Assembly (NCBI RefSeq): GCF_002723835.1
Contig: NZ_BEWG01000034.1
Location: 38,555-96,144, forward strand
Length of the DNA stretch: 57,590 bases
From: Mycobacterium sp. shizuoka-1
GTDB lineage: Bacteria > Actinomycetota > Actinomycetes > Mycobacteriales > Mycobacteriaceae
Direction: 5' to 3'
Shown here: positions 46,998 to 56,335 of the stretch, one piece after another
How positions within the stretch are numbered: the stretch's first letter is position 1
Layout: each line of letters opens with the position of its first letter
Made by a program: the position numbers and the translations under genes
The notes under the pieces: generated by a model
Seen by the model: only the letters and a program-made list of their open reading frames with translations
What the model was told of the DNA's origin: nothing
Databases searched by the model: none

Positions 46998-48830
46998 CTA
47001 CAGCGCGCCGGCCAGATACTCGGCTCGGCAGGCCTGCCGAGCCAGCTTGCCGCTGGTGGTCCGCGGGATCGCGCCCGCGGCGACCAGCCGGATGTCGGCC
47101 ACCGGTATCGCGTGGCGACGGGAGACGGCCGCCCGGATCACCTCGACGATGGGTCCCGGTTCGGCCTTGCCCGCGCCGGGTGCGCGTTCGGCGATGATCA
47201 CCACCCGCTCGCCGGCCGCATCCTGCGCGGGCACCGAGAACGCCGCGACGAACCCGGTCCGCACGGCCTGCGATGCGGCGGCCACGGTCGCCTCGATGTC
47301 CTGCGGGTAGTGGTTGCGACCGTCGACGATCACCAGGTCCTTGATCCGGCCGGTGATGTAGAGCTCGCCGTCCAGATAGACGCCGAGATCGCCGGTACGA
47401 AACCAGGTGCCGTTGGCCGGGGCGCCCTCGGCGTGGCTGCCGCGGTCCAGCCGCACCTGCAGCTTGTTGCGGAAGGACCGCTCGGTCTCGGCCGGCCGGC
47501 CCCAATAGCCGCGCCCGATGTTGTCACCGTGCAGCCAGATCTCGCCGACTTCGCCGTCGGGCACCTCGGCCTCGGAGACCGGGTCGACGATGGCGGCCCA
47601 CTGGCTGCGCGCGATCCGCCCGCAGGACACCTGCGCGACGGCGTTGGGGACATCGGCGTCGACCCGCACCGCGCGCCCCTGACCGAGCTCTTCGCGGTCG
47701 AGATACGTCGCGACGGCGCGGTCCTGCGCCCCGATGGTGGAGACGAACAACGTCGCCTCGGCCATCCCGTAGGAGGGTTTGATCGCCGTCGGCGACAGGC
47801 CGTACGGAGCGAACGTCGCGGTGAACCGGTCGATGGAGTTCATGTTGACCGGCTCGGACCCGTTGATCAGGCCGGCCACGTTGCTCAGGTCGAGGTCGTC
47901 GCCGGCCGGCGGCAGGCCGCGCTGCGCGGCGAGCTCGAAGGCGAAGTTCGGGGCGGCGGCGAAAGTGCGCCCGCGTTTGGCTTCTGCGGCCAGTTCCTTG
48001 ATCCAGCGATACGGGCGGCGCACGAACGCCGTCGGCGACATCAGGGTCAGGTGGGCGCCGAACAACGCCGGGAACATGATCATCAGCAGACCCATGTCGT
48101 GGAACAGAGGCAGCCAGCTGACGCTGGCGACGTCCCAGTCCAGGCCGACCGAGATGATCATCTGCACGACGTTGGTGCACACCGCCCGGTGGGTGATCTC
48201 GACACCGGCCGGGGTCCGCGTCGAGCCGGAGGTGTACTGCAGGTAGGCCACGCCGTCGCTGTTCAGGTTGGCCGGTGTGAACGAGTCGCCGACCGAGTCG
48301 GGGACGGCGTCGATCGCGATGACCCGGGGCCGCTGCGCGCGCGGCAGCTTCCGCAGGAAGCCCTGCACACTCTCGGCCGCGGCGGTGGTGGTCAGGATCG
48401 TCGACGGGCGGGCATCGCCGAGCACCGCGTCCAGCCGTTCGGCGTGACCGGGCAGTTCGGGCGCGAACAGCGGCACGGCGATGGTCCCGGCCTGGATGGC
48501 GGCGAAAAAGCCGATGACGTAGTCGACGCCCTGCGGGGCCAGGATCGCGACCCGGTCACCGGGCTGGGTGATCTGCTGAAGCCGGGCGCCGACGGCCCGC
48601 AGCCGCACACCCAGCTCGCGCCAAGTCAGCTCGATGGCCGTGCCGGCGCGATCGTGTTCGTAGTCGAGGTAGCGGTATGCGGGGATCTCGCCGAGTTCGG
48701 CGACGTTGTGGTCCAGGAACTGGGTGATGGTCACGTCCGACGGCAGCGCGATGTTGCCGTCGGCATCGAGGTAATCCTCGAGTTTCAAGCGGCTCCCCTG
48801 ACCAGAGGCGGCAAGCGTTCCGCATTTCAT
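46998..48830 (-). CDS. FadD32-like fatty acyl-AMP ligase
   Basis: The 610-residue adenylating enzyme has YLQYTSGSTRTPAGVEITH as the P-loop, SWLPLFHDMGLLM, SYGMAEATLFVST and TGRIKDLVIVDGRNHYPQD, all as in mycobacterial FadD32-type ligases, which activate long acids as acyl-AMP for polyketide synthases. The block AAPNFAFELAAQRG is specific to acyl-AMP ligases. The C-terminal TTSGKLARQACR contains the catalytic Lys. No polyketide synthase or carrier protein gene is in the window, so the acceptor must be elsewhere. It is convergent with the DUF1989 operon and divergent from CYTH/CHAD. Confidence 0.92.
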   Translation of the reverse strand: MKCGTLAASGQGSRLKLEDYLDADGNIALPSDVTITQFLDHNVAELGEIPAYRYLDYEHDRAGTAIELTWRELGVRLRAVGARLQQITQPGDRVAILAPQGVDYVIGFFAAIQAGTIAVPLFAPELPGHAERLDAVLGDARPSTILTTTAAAESVQGFLRKLPRAQRPRVIAIDAVPDSVGDSFTPANLNSDGVAYLQYTSGSTRTPAGVEITHRAVCTNVVQMIISVGLDWDVASVSWLPLFHDMGLLMIMFPALFGAHLTLMSPTAFVRRPYRWIKELAAEAKRGRTFAAAPNFAFELAAQRGLPPAGDDLDLSNVAGLINGSEPVNMNSIDRFTATFAPYGLSPTAIKPSYGMAEATLFVSTIGAQDRAVATYLDREELGQGRAVRVDADVPNAVAQVSCGRIARSQWAAIVDPVSEAEVPDGEVGEIWLHGDNIGRGYWGRPAETERSFRNKLQVRLDRGSHAEGAPANGTWFRTGDLGVYLDGELYITGRIKDLVIVDGRNHYPQDIEATVAAASQAVRTGFVAAFSVPAQDAAGERVVIIAERAPGAGKAEPGPIVEVIRAAVSRRHAIPVADIRLVAAGAIPRTTSGKLARQACRAEYLAGAL

Positions 48831-49014
48831 AAGAAGATTTTAAGAGCATCTGGGCCGCCTGCTGTGCAAGGCGCGCTGGCGTGGCGCGATCTCGTTGGAT
48901 TCGGGTGCCTGGACGGGCAGCCCGCGGCAGGCGGGCGCGGTGTCGTGTTCACTTGGATATGACACCCTGTGCGGCAGTGCATACCACCGGTGATCGTCGC
49001 GAGCGAAGGTGAAG

Positions 49015-50535
49015 ATGGCTTCTGGAGCTGCGGGTACGGCCCGCCATGTCGAGGTGGAGCGCAAGTTCGACGTGCCGGAGGGCACGGTCTTCCCGTCGTT
49101 CGACGGGCTCGCCGCGGTGGCCCGGGTGGAGCGGCAGCCGTCACAGTCGCTCGATGCGGTGTACTTCGACACACCTGGCCGCGACCTGGCCGCGCACCGG
49201 ATCACGCTGCGCCGTCGCACCGGCGGACCCGACGCCGGCTGGCATCTGAAGCTGCCCGCCGGGCCGGACGCCCGCACCGAGGTGCACGCCCCGCTCGACG
49301 ACTCCGCCGAGGCGGACGAGACGGTCCCCGACGACCTGCTCGACATCGTGCTGGCGATCGTGCGGGACCGCCCGCTGGCGCCGGTCGCCCGGATCGCCAC
49401 CACCCGCAATGTGGTGATGCTCCACGATGGTGCCGGAGCCGCGCTGGCGGAGTTCTGCGACGACGAGGTGAGCGCGTGGGCGCTCGGCTCCGGCGAGGAC
49501 GGAGACGGGGAGGAACAGCGCTGGCACGAATGGGAACTGGAGCTGATCGACGGTGAAGCCGACGGCGCCAAAGACCTGCTCAAGCGGCTGAGCAATCGGC
49601 TGCTGGACGCCGGCGCGGTGCCGGCGGGGCACGGATCGAAGCTGGCCAAGGTACTCGACAGTGCCGGTTCGGCACCCGAGCCGGCGCAAGCGCCCGCCTC
49701 CTCGGATCCGGTGCACCGCGCGGTCGCCGAGCAGGTGGACCAACTGCTGGTGTGGGATCGCGCCGTGCGGGCCGACACCTATGACTCGGTGCATCAGATG
49801 CGGGTGACCACGCGCAAGATCCGCAGCCTGCTGCAGGCCTCCGAGGAGGCGTTCGGTCTGACCGACGATGCCTGGGTGCTCGACGAGCTGCGCCAGCTGG
49901 CCGCCGTGCTGGGGGTGGCCCGTGACGCCGAGGTGCTGGCCGAACGCTACGAGGCTGCGCTGTCCGGGCTTCCCGCCGAGTTGGTCCGCGGCCCGGTGTA
50001 CGAGCGGCTGGTGGAGGGGGCGCAGCGCAGTTATCAGGCCGGTCTGCGGCGATCGCTGGCCGCGATGCGCTCGGCCCGGTATTTCCGGTTGCTCGACGCA
50101 CTGGAGGGGCTGGTGGCCGCGCAGCCGCCGGAAGCCGCACCGGGCGAGGAGCCCAAGCCGGTGAGCATCGACTCGGCCTACAAGCGGGTGGCCAAGGCCG
50201 CCAAGAACGCCGCCGAGGCCACCGAGGACCGCGACGAGGCGCTGCACCGGATTCGCAAGGGCGCCAAGCGTCTTCGCTACGTCGCGGCCGCCACCGGTGA
50301 GCCCAAGGTGTCGGATCGGGCCAAGACCATCCAAACCCTGCTCGGCGATCACCAGGACAGCGTGGTCAGCCGCACCCACCTGGCCCAGCAGTCACTGGCC
50401 GCGCACGCCGCCGGCGAGGACACGTTCACCTACGGCCTGCTCTACCAACTCGAGGACGACTTGGCCAACCGCTGCCGCGAGCAGCTCGACGACGCGCTGA
50501 GCGCCCTGCGCAAGACGTTCAAGAAAGCGCACTAG
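49015..50535 (+). CDS. CYTH and CHAD domain protein (Rv2226-like)
   Basis: The 506-residue protein has a CYTH domain, with ExExK as Glu13, Glu15 and Lys17 in VEVERKF, the triphosphate-binding signature, over about residues 10-205. The CHAD domain covers about 235-500, with HQMRVTTRKIRSLL and LHRIRKGAKRLRY, whose Arg, Lys and His residues bind polyphosphate. A triphosphatase or polyphosphate-linked role is likely. ATG 49015 has AAGG 5 nt upstream; a GTG six bases earlier is possible. The 178-bp gap before it holds no feature I recognise apart from GC-rich stems. Confidence 0.91.
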   Translation: MASGAAGTARHVEVERKFDVPEGTVFPSFDGLAAVARVERQPSQSLDAVYFDTPGRDLAAHRITLRRRTGGPDAGWHLKLPAGPDARTEVHAPLDDSAEADETVPDDLLDIVLAIVRDRPLAPVARIATTRNVVMLHDGAGAALAEFCDDEVSAWALGSGEDGDGEEQRWHEWELELIDGEADGAKDLLKRLSNRLLDAGAVPAGHGSKLAKVLDSAGSAPEPAQAPASSDPVHRAVAEQVDQLLVWDRAVRADTYDSVHQMRVTTRKIRSLLQASEEAFGLTDDAWVLDELRQLAAVLGVARDAEVLAERYEAALSGLPAELVRGPVYERLVEGAQRSYQAGLRRSLAAMRSARYFRLLDALEGLVAAQPPEAAPGEEPKPVSIDSAYKRVAKAAKNAAEATEDRDEALHRIRKGAKRLRYVAAATGEPKVSDRAKTIQTLLGDHQDSVVSRTHLAQQSLAAHAAGEDTFTYGLLYQLEDDLANRCREQLDDALSALRKTFKKAH

Positions 50536-50540
50536 GCGCG

Positions 50541-50937
<397 letters not shown>

Positions 50938-50950
50938 TGAATACGGTAGC

Positions 50951-51571
50951 TCATCTGCGCCGAAGCTGGATCACGTTGTCGACCAGGGTGGCCTGCTGCC
51001 CGTCGGGACCCACTGCGTCTCGCTCGACCGGACCCAGCCGCACCGTCTCCCACTGGCTGTCGTCGAGCTCCAGGCCGGCCACGACGTCCTCGACCGGCGG
51101 GAACTCGTGGTGACGGACCTCTTCGGGTGCCCATGGCGGGACACCGCCGTGGTCGACGATCAGCAGCGTGCCGCCCGGCGCCACGGTGGCGGCCGCACGG
51201 CGCAGGATCGCCGGGCGGTCCATCTCCAGCGTGGTGTGGAAGAAATGCGCCGACACCAGATCGAACGGCCCCTCGGGCAGGGTCTGGGTCAGATCGTGCT
51301 GTTCGAAAGCGATGCGGTCGGCCACCCCGCGGGCCCGGGCGTCTTCGGCGGCGCGCGCCAGTGCGGTGGTCGAGACGTCGACGGCCACGACGTGCCAGCC
51401 GTGCTCGGCCAACCACATGGCGTCACCGCCCTCACCGCAGCCCAGATCCAGTGCGCGCGAACCGGTCAGCTCGGCGGCGATCTCGGCCAGCCGGGCGTTG
51501 GGCTGCCCGCTCCAGATCCGCGGCTTCTCGGCGTAGCGGGTTTCCCAATGACTGTGGTGCTCGTTGTCCAT
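50951..51571 (-). CDS. SAM-dependent methyltransferase (TehB/UbiE-like)
   Basis: The 206-residue class I methyltransferase has ALDLGCGEGGDAMWLAEHGW as the SAM-binding motif I, VAVDVSTTALA as the acidic end of strand 2, and LVSAHFFHTTLE after motif II. The substrate is unknown; similar proteins act on small molecules such as metalloid or thiol compounds. ATG 51571 gives WETRYAEKPRIWSGQPN, a typical start for this group. It is divergent from an XRE-cupin regulator with 46 bp between. Confidence 0.87.
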   Translation of the reverse strand: MDNEHHSHWETRYAEKPRIWSGQPNARLAEIAAELTGSRALDLGCGEGGDAMWLAEHGWHVVAVDVSTTALARAAEDARARGVADRIAFEQHDLTQTLPEGPFDLVSAHFFHTTLEMDRPAILRRAAATVAPGGTLLIVDHGGVPPWAPEEVRHHEFPPVEDVVAGLELDDSQWETVRLGPVERDAVGPDGQQATLVDNVIQLRRR

Positions 51572-51601
51572 ATCGCGAGCTTGCCCCGCCCGCGACAGGC
51601 T

Positions 51602-51627
51602 GGCAATGTTTCTTGCCATGCAGGCAA
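51602..51627. promoter_or_regulatory. GGCAA/TTGCC operator over the XRE-cupin start
   Basis: The order is GGCAA (51602-51606), 6 bases, TTGCC (51613-51617), 5 bases, GGCAA (51623-51627). This makes two perfect inverted repeats sharing the middle arm; the second is centred on the ATG of the XRE-cupin gene. It should block that gene's own translation start or promoter and also face the methyltransferase promoter. Confidence 0.55.
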
Positions 51628-52184
51628 ATGACGATGTCGACCTGAGAGTGCGCAGGCGGCTGCGAGAGCTACGCGCCCGCCTCGGCCTGACCCTGGAGGA
51701 CGTGGCCGCCCGGGCCGGCATCGACACCTCGACGCTGAGTCGCCTGGAATCCGGCAAGCGCCGGCTGGCCCTGGACCATCTGCCCCGGCTGGCCGCGGCG
51801 CTGTCGGTCAGCACCGACGAGCTGCTCGGGGCGGCGCCCACCGTCGACCCGCGGGTGCGCGCGCCCTCGCACACCAGGCACCTGGTGACCTACTGGCCGT
51901 TGACCCGGCACAGCGGCACCGGCCCGCAGGCCTTCAAGATTCGTATCAGCGCGCGGCGGCGCACCCCACCCGCCGAATTGCCCACCCATGAGGGCCAGGA
52001 GTGGCTCTACGTGCTCTCCGGCCGTCTGCAGTTGATCCTCGGCGAGCAGCAGTTCGTCATCGAACCCGGCGAGGCGGTGGAGTTCAGCACGTGGACACCG
52101 CACTGGTTCGGCACCGTCGACGGGCCGGTGGAGGCCATCATCCTGTTCGGCCCGCACGGCGAACGGGTGCACCTGCGCCAGTAG
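51618..52184 (+). CDS. XRE-family regulator with cupin domain
   Basis: The 188-residue protein has an XRE helix-turn-helix at about residues 10-65 (LTLEDVAARAGIDTSTLSRL) and a cupin_2 domain at about 105-185 (HEGQEWLYVLSGRLQLILG and PGEAVEFSTWTPHWFG). The cupin His/Glu pattern HEGQEW suggests a small-molecule or metal site. It is probably the regulator of the divergent methyltransferase and of itself. The start is the ATG at 51618; the open frame to 51564 is shorter on evidence. It is convergent with the RNase H gene. Confidence 0.87.
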   Translation: MQANDDVDLRVRRRLRELRARLGLTLEDVAARAGIDTSTLSRLESGKRRLALDHLPRLAAALSVSTDELLGAAPTVDPRVRAPSHTRHLVTYWPLTRHSGTGPQAFKIRISARRRTPPAELPTHEGQEWLYVLSGRLQLILGEQQFVIEPGEAVEFSTWTPHWFGTVDGPVEAIILFGPHGERVHLRQ

Positions 52185-52188
52185 CGGT

Positions 52189-53262
52189 TCAGCCCAGATA
52201 CGAGGTCTGGTTCACCAGCCGGACCGACGAGCCGCCGTCGGGATAGAACTCGGCGATGCTCAGCGACGCCAGATCCAGATGCAGCCGGTGCAGGATGCTG
52301 GGACCGGCGTGCAGTGCCAGCCGCAGTAGCGTCTTGATCGGCGTCACATGCGACACCAGCAGCACGGTGCGGCCGGCGTTCTCGGCGATGATCCGTGCGC
52401 GGGCCCGCTGAACCCGCTCTGCGACGTCCTCGAAACTCTCACCGGCCGGTGGACGCAAGCTGGTGTCGCGCAGCCAGTTCCTGTGCAGGTCCGGGTCGCG
52501 CTCGTGAGCTTCGGCGAATGTCAGGCCTTCCCAGGCGCCGAAGTCGGTCTCGATCAGATCGGCGTCGACCGACACGTCGAGTCCGAGCGCGGTGGCCGCC
52601 GCCGACGCGGTGTCGTACGCACGTTGCAGCGGCGAGCTGATCACGGCGTCGATGCCACCGCGCTGCGCCAGGTAGCGCGCGGCGGCGTCGGCCTGGCCGC
52701 GGCCCGTCTCGGTCAGTTCGGGGTTGCCGCGGCCGGAATAGCGCCGCTGGCGCGAGAATTCGGTCTGCCCGTGCCGCAGCAGCAACAGCCGGGTGGGCGC
52801 ACCCTGGTTGCCGGTCCAGGCCGCGGGCGGTACGGCGACCGCCTCCCCCGGCGGGTCGGCGGCCGCCGAATCCATCGCCTCGTTGGCCAGCCGGTCGGCA
52901 TGGGAGTTCTGTTCGCGCGGAATCCACTGGTAGGTCACCGAATCGAACGTCGAGGCCAATGCGCGCGCCTGCTGCTGCAGTTCGGCCATCGCGGGATGCT
53001 TGACCTTCCAGCGGCCGGTCATCTGCTCCACGACCAGCTTCGAATCCATCGACACGCCAACCTCGTCGGCGCCGAGGCGGCGGGCCTCCTCCAGACCGGC
53101 GATCAACCCGCGGTACTCGGCCACATTGTTGGTGGTGACGCCGATCGCCTGGGCATGTTCGGCCAGCACCTGCCCGTGGTCGGCCGAAAAGACCACGCAG
53201 CCGTACCCCGCCGGGCCGGGGTTGCCCCGCGACCCGCCGTCGACCTCGATGAGCACCTTCAC
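52189..53262 (-). CDS. Bifunctional RNase H / histidine phosphatase (Rv2228c-like)
   Basis: The 357-residue protein joins an RNase HI domain (residues 1-140: VDGGSRGNPGPAGYG with the first Asp, NNVAEYRGL with Glu, SMDSKLVVEQ with Asp) to a histidine phosphatase domain (about 165-355: LLLRHGQTE with catalytic His, and VSHVTPIKTLL with the second His). In M. tuberculosis Rv2228c has both RNase H and acid/alpha-ribazole phosphatase activity. The phosphatase would finish cobalamin loop assembly with CobU, CobT and CobS. GTG 53262 equals the homologue's start (VKVLIE). Confidence 0.95.
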   Translation of the reverse strand: MKVLIEVDGGSRGNPGPAGYGCVVFSADHGQVLAEHAQAIGVTTNNVAEYRGLIAGLEEARRLGADEVGVSMDSKLVVEQMTGRWKVKHPAMAELQQQARALASTFDSVTYQWIPREQNSHADRLANEAMDSAAADPPGEAVAVPPAAWTGNQGAPTRLLLLRHGQTEFSRQRRYSGRGNPELTETGRGQADAAARYLAQRGGIDAVISSPLQRAYDTASAAATALGLDVSVDADLIETDFGAWEGLTFAEAHERDPDLHRNWLRDTSLRPPAGESFEDVAERVQRARARIIAENAGRTVLLVSHVTPIKTLLRLALHAGPSILHRLHLDLASLSIAEFYPDGGSSVRLVNQTSYLG

Positions 53263-53264
53263 CG

Positions 53265-53996
53265 CTACGCTCCGCCGAGGCGCAGCAGGATCACCTGACA
53301 CTCGGGGCAGCGCACCACGTCATCCTCCGGCGCGGCCGAGATCCGGGCCAGCTCACCGCGATCGAGCTCGATGCGGCACGAACCACACCGGTGGCCCAGC
53401 AACCGCGCCGCACCGACACCCGTGGACGCCCGCTGCCGCTCGTAGAGTTGCGCCAGGGCCGGCTCCACTCCGGCGATGATCCCCTCCCGCTGGGCGGTGC
53501 GCTGCGTACGCAGCTTCTCGATCTCGTCCAGCGCGGCGTCGCGGTTGTGCCCCGCGGTGGTCAGGTCGGCTTGCAGCGCTTCGACTTTCGTCGCCTGCTC
53601 GGACCGGTCGCCGGTCAGCTGTTCGAGACGCTCCATCACCTCCAGCAGCGAGTCCTCCAGGCTGGCCTGCCTGCGCTCCAGAGTCTGGAGCTCATGCTGC
53701 AGTTCTTCGAGCTGTTTGGGGTTGACGGTGCCGGAATCCAGCAGCTTGCGGTCCCGGTCCTCACGCTGGCGGACCCCGTCGATCTCGGATTCGAACCGCG
53801 CCACCTGGGCCTCGACATCTTCGACGGCGATCGCCAACGCGGCCAACCGGTCAGCGGCCTCGCGATGCTCGGCCTGCGCAGCGTCGAAGGCCTGCTGCTC
53901 GGGCAGGTGGGCGCCACGATGGGCCAGCCGGGCCAGCTCGGCATCCACTTCCGCCAGCTCGAGTAGCGAGCGTTGCTGTGCCAGTTCAGCTTTCAC
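53265..53996 (-). CDS. Coiled-coil protein with C4 zinc ribbon (Rv2229c-like)
   Basis: The 243-residue protein is mainly a long coiled coil (about residues 5-175, rich in Glu, Ala, Leu, Gln and Arg) followed by a zinc ribbon with CGSC and CPEC. Such proteins of the DUF164 group may bind nucleic acid or act as chaperones, but no function is proved. The start overlaps the Nif3-like stop by 4 bases and the stop is 2 nt before the RNase H gene, so the three are one operon. Confidence 0.92.
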   Translation of the reverse strand: MKAELAQQRSLLELAEVDAELARLAHRGAHLPEQQAFDAAQAEHREAADRLAALAIAVEDVEAQVARFESEIDGVRQREDRDRKLLDSGTVNPKQLEELQHELQTLERRQASLEDSLLEVMERLEQLTGDRSEQATKVEALQADLTTAGHNRDAALDEIEKLRTQRTAQREGIIAGVEPALAQLYERQRASTGVGAARLLGHRCGSCRIELDRGELARISAAPEDDVVRCPECQVILLRLGGA

Positions 53997-55129
53997 GGCT
54001 TACCTTTCGCAGGTTCGATATTCCACGGGTCGGTGCGCAGGTCGCAGACTTCGACCCGCAGCGCCGCACCGAAATGCTTCCGCAGCACCGCCGCGGCCTG
54101 GCCGCACCACGGGAACTCGCTGGCCCAGTGGGCAACGTCGACCAACGCGACCCCGCTGGCCCGCCGGTGCTCGTCGGCGGGATGGTGCCGCAGGTCGGCG
54201 GTGAGGTAGGCGTCCACCCCCGCCGCGGTGGCCGCGCCCAGCAACGAGTCGCCGGCACCGCCGCAGACCGCCACCCGGGACACCAGCGCGTCCGGGTCGC
54301 CCGCGGCACGCACCCCCCAGGTGGTCTGGGGCAGCACCGCGCCGGCGCGGGCCACGAAGTCGGCGAACCGCAGCGGTTCGGCCAGTGTTCCGATCCGGCC
54401 GATGCCGGTGTCGGCGGGCAGCGCGGCCAGCGGCACCACGTCGAACGCCGGCTCCTCGTAGGGATGCGTGGCGCGGATCGCCGCCATTACCTCGGCACGC
54501 CGCCGGGACGGGGCCACCACCTCGACGCGATCCTCGTCGACCCGCTCCAGCGATCCCACCACCCCGACCGCCGGCTCGGCGCCGCCCTCCGGGCGGAACT
54601 GGCCGGTGCCTGCCACGCTCCAGCTGCAGTGCGAATAGTCGCCGATGCGGCCCGCACCCGCCGCGAACACCGCCTCCCGGACCGCCTCGGCAGCGCCGGG
54701 CGGGGTGAAGATCACCCATTTGTCGGTGTCCTGGCGGGCGGCGACCGGCTCCAGCACGGCGTCGACGGTCAGCCCCAGCACCTCGGCCAGCGCGTCGGAC
54801 ACCCCCGGGTTGGCCGAGTCGGCGTTGGTGTGGGCGGTGAACAGCGCGGCGCCGGCCCGGACCAGCCGGTGGATCAGCGCACCTTTGGGGGTGCTGGCCG
54901 CCACCGTGTCCACCCCGCGTAGCAGCAGCGGGTGGTGGGCCAGCAGCAACCCGCGCGGCCCGACGGTGGCCGCGACCTCGGCGGTGGCGTCGACCGCCAC
55001 CGTCACCGAGTCGACGGGGTCATCGGGGTCGCCGCACACCAGGCCGACCGAGTCCCAGCTCTGTGCCAGCGCCGGCGGGTAGGCGGCGTCCAGCACGGCG
55101 ATGACCTCGGCCAGCTTCACCTCCACCAC
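53993..55129 (-). CDS. Nif3-like dinuclear metal protein (Rv2230c-like)
   Basis: The 378-residue protein has the Nif3/YbgI core in two halves: [12 protein letters not shown] with HH metal ligands and [10 protein letters not shown] near residue 100, then [15 protein letters not shown] and [11 protein letters not shown] at the C-terminal half, with an insert domain between (about 130-245). These bind two metals; a GTP cyclohydrolase I-like role has been proposed without proof. TACTGT 7 nt before GTG 55129 decides this start over GTG 55126 and the longer open frame. Confidence 0.92.
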   Translation of the reverse strand: MVEVKLAEVIAVLDAAYPPALAQSWDSVGLVCGDPDDPVDSVTVAVDATAEVAATVGPRGLLLAHHPLLLRGVDTVAASTPKGALIHRLVRAGAALFTAHTNADSANPGVSDALAEVLGLTVDAVLEPVAARQDTDKWVIFTPPGAAEAVREAVFAAGAGRIGDYSHCSWSVAGTGQFRPEGGAEPAVGVVGSLERVDEDRVEVVAPSRRRAEVMAAIRATHPYEEPAFDVVPLAALPADTGIGRIGTLAEPLRFADFVARAGAVLPQTTWGVRAAGDPDALVSRVAVCGGAGDSLLGAATAAGVDAYLTADLRHHPADEHRRASGVALVDVAHWASEFPWCGQAAAVLRKHFGAALRVEVCDLRTDPWNIEPAKGKP

Positions 55130-55136
55130 GTCAAGA

Positions 55137-55142
55137 ACAGTA
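55137..55142 (-). promoter_or_regulatory. Leaderless promoter of the Nif3-like operon
   Basis: TACTGT on the minus strand ends 7 nt before GTG 55129. The TAG inside it is also an in-frame stop (55141-55143) that limits ptkA upstream. Confidence 0.45.
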
Positions 55143-55170
55143 GTGCGCGGCGATCGGCCACAATGGACCG

Positions 55171-55842
55171 GTGACACGCACGGCCTCCGACGCACGCCCG
55201 CAGTTGGTGATCTTCGATCTCGACGGCACCCTCACCGACTCTGCCGACGGCATCGTGGCCAGCTTCCGGCACGCCCTGGCCGCCGTGGGCGCCGAGGTTC
55301 CCCCCGGTGACCTGGCCGGCCGGGTGGTCGGCCCGCCGATGCACCAGACGCTGGCCGGCCTGGGCCTCGGGGAGCGCGCCGACGATGCGATCGCGGCCTA
55401 CCGCGCCGACTACACCAGCCGGGGCTGGGCGATGAACAGCCTGTTCGACGGCATTCCGCAGCTGCTCGCCGACCTGCGGGCGGCCGGAACCCGACTGGCA
55501 GTGGCCACGTCCAAGGCCGAGCCCACCGCCCGGCGGATCCTCGAGCACTTCGGTCTGGCCGGCCACTTCGACGTGATCGCCGGTGCCAGTGTCGACGGGG
55601 TGCGATCGGCCAAGGCCGATGTGCTGGCGCACGCGCTGAGCCAGCTCGGCCCGCTGCCCGAGCGGGTGCTGATGGTCGGTGATCGCGCCCACGACGTGGA
55701 AGGCGCGGCCGAGCACGGGATCGACACCGTCGTGGTCGGGTGGGGCTACGGGGCGGCGGACTTCGTCGAGCCGCACGCCGCCGAGGCCGCGCTCACCCAC
55801 GCCCCGACGGTGGCCGACCTGCGGGAGGTGCTCGGTGTCTGA
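55171..55842 (+). CDS. ptkA: PtkA-like HAD-family protein tyrosine kinase, short form
   Basis: The 223-residue HAD protein has [10 protein letters not shown] (Asp16, Asp18), VATSKAEP, and [12 protein letters not shown] as the three catalytic motifs. In M. tuberculosis PtkA (291 residues, from memory) autophosphorylates Tyr262 and phosphorylates PtpA; Tyr193 in GWGYGAADF is the equivalent. The N-terminal disordered extension of PtkA is missing: an in-frame TAG at 55141 leaves GTG 55171 as the only good start. It could therefore be a plain phosphatase or a kinase without that domain. It overlaps ptpA by 8 bases. Confidence 0.87.
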   Translation: MTRTASDARPQLVIFDLDGTLTDSADGIVASFRHALAAVGAEVPPGDLAGRVVGPPMHQTLAGLGLGERADDAIAAYRADYTSRGWAMNSLFDGIPQLLADLRAAGTRLAVATSKAEPTARRILEHFGLAGHFDVIAGASVDGVRSAKADVLAHALSQLGPLPERVLMVGDRAHDVEGAAEHGIDTVVVGWGYGAADFVEPHAAEAALTHAPTVADLREVLGV

Positions 55843-56335
55843 CTCGCAGGTACTGCACGTGACCTTCGTGTGTTCGGGCAACATCTGCCGCTCGCCGATG
55901 GCCGAGAAGATGTTCGCCCACCAGATCGACCGGCGCGGACTTGCCCACCTGGTCCGGGTGAGCAGCGCCGGCACCGGCAACTGGCATGCCGGCGACGGGG
56001 CCGACGAGCGCGCCAACGCCGTCCTGCGGCAGCACGGCTATCCGACCGAGCACTGTGCGACCCAGGTGGACGACGACCACCTGGCGGCCGACCTGGTGAT
56101 CGCTCTGGGCCGCAACCATGTGCGCATGCTGACCCACCTGGGCGTGGAACCCGAGCGGGTGCGGCTGCTGCGGTCGTTCGACCCGCGGTCGGGCAAGCAC
56201 GCCGACGACGTCGAGGATCCGTACTACGGCAGCCAGGCCGATTTCGAGCAGACCTTCGCCGTGATCGAGGCGGCGCTGCCGGGCCTGCACGCCTGGGTCG
56301 ACGAGCGCCTGACCGGGGAGGGCCTGGCCGGCTGA
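55835..56335 (+). CDS. ptpA: Low-molecular-weight protein tyrosine phosphatase PtpA
   Basis: The 166-residue enzyme has the active-site loop VCSGNICRS with Cys13 and Arg19, and the general acid Asp128 in DPYYGSQ. Tyr130 and Tyr131 are the pair phosphorylated by PtkA in M. tuberculosis. There PtpA is secreted and acts on host proteins; no signal peptide is seen, and the role in an environmental species is open. GTG 55835 lies inside the end of ptkA. The stop overlaps the SURF1 start (TGATG). Confidence 0.95.
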   Translation: MSDSQVLHVTFVCSGNICRSPMAEKMFAHQIDRRGLAHLVRVSSAGTGNWHAGDGADERANAVLRQHGYPTEHCATQVDDDHLAADLVIALGRNHVRMLTHLGVEPERVRLLRSFDPRSGKHADDVEDPYYGSQADFEQTFAVIEAALPGLHAWVDERLTGEGLAG

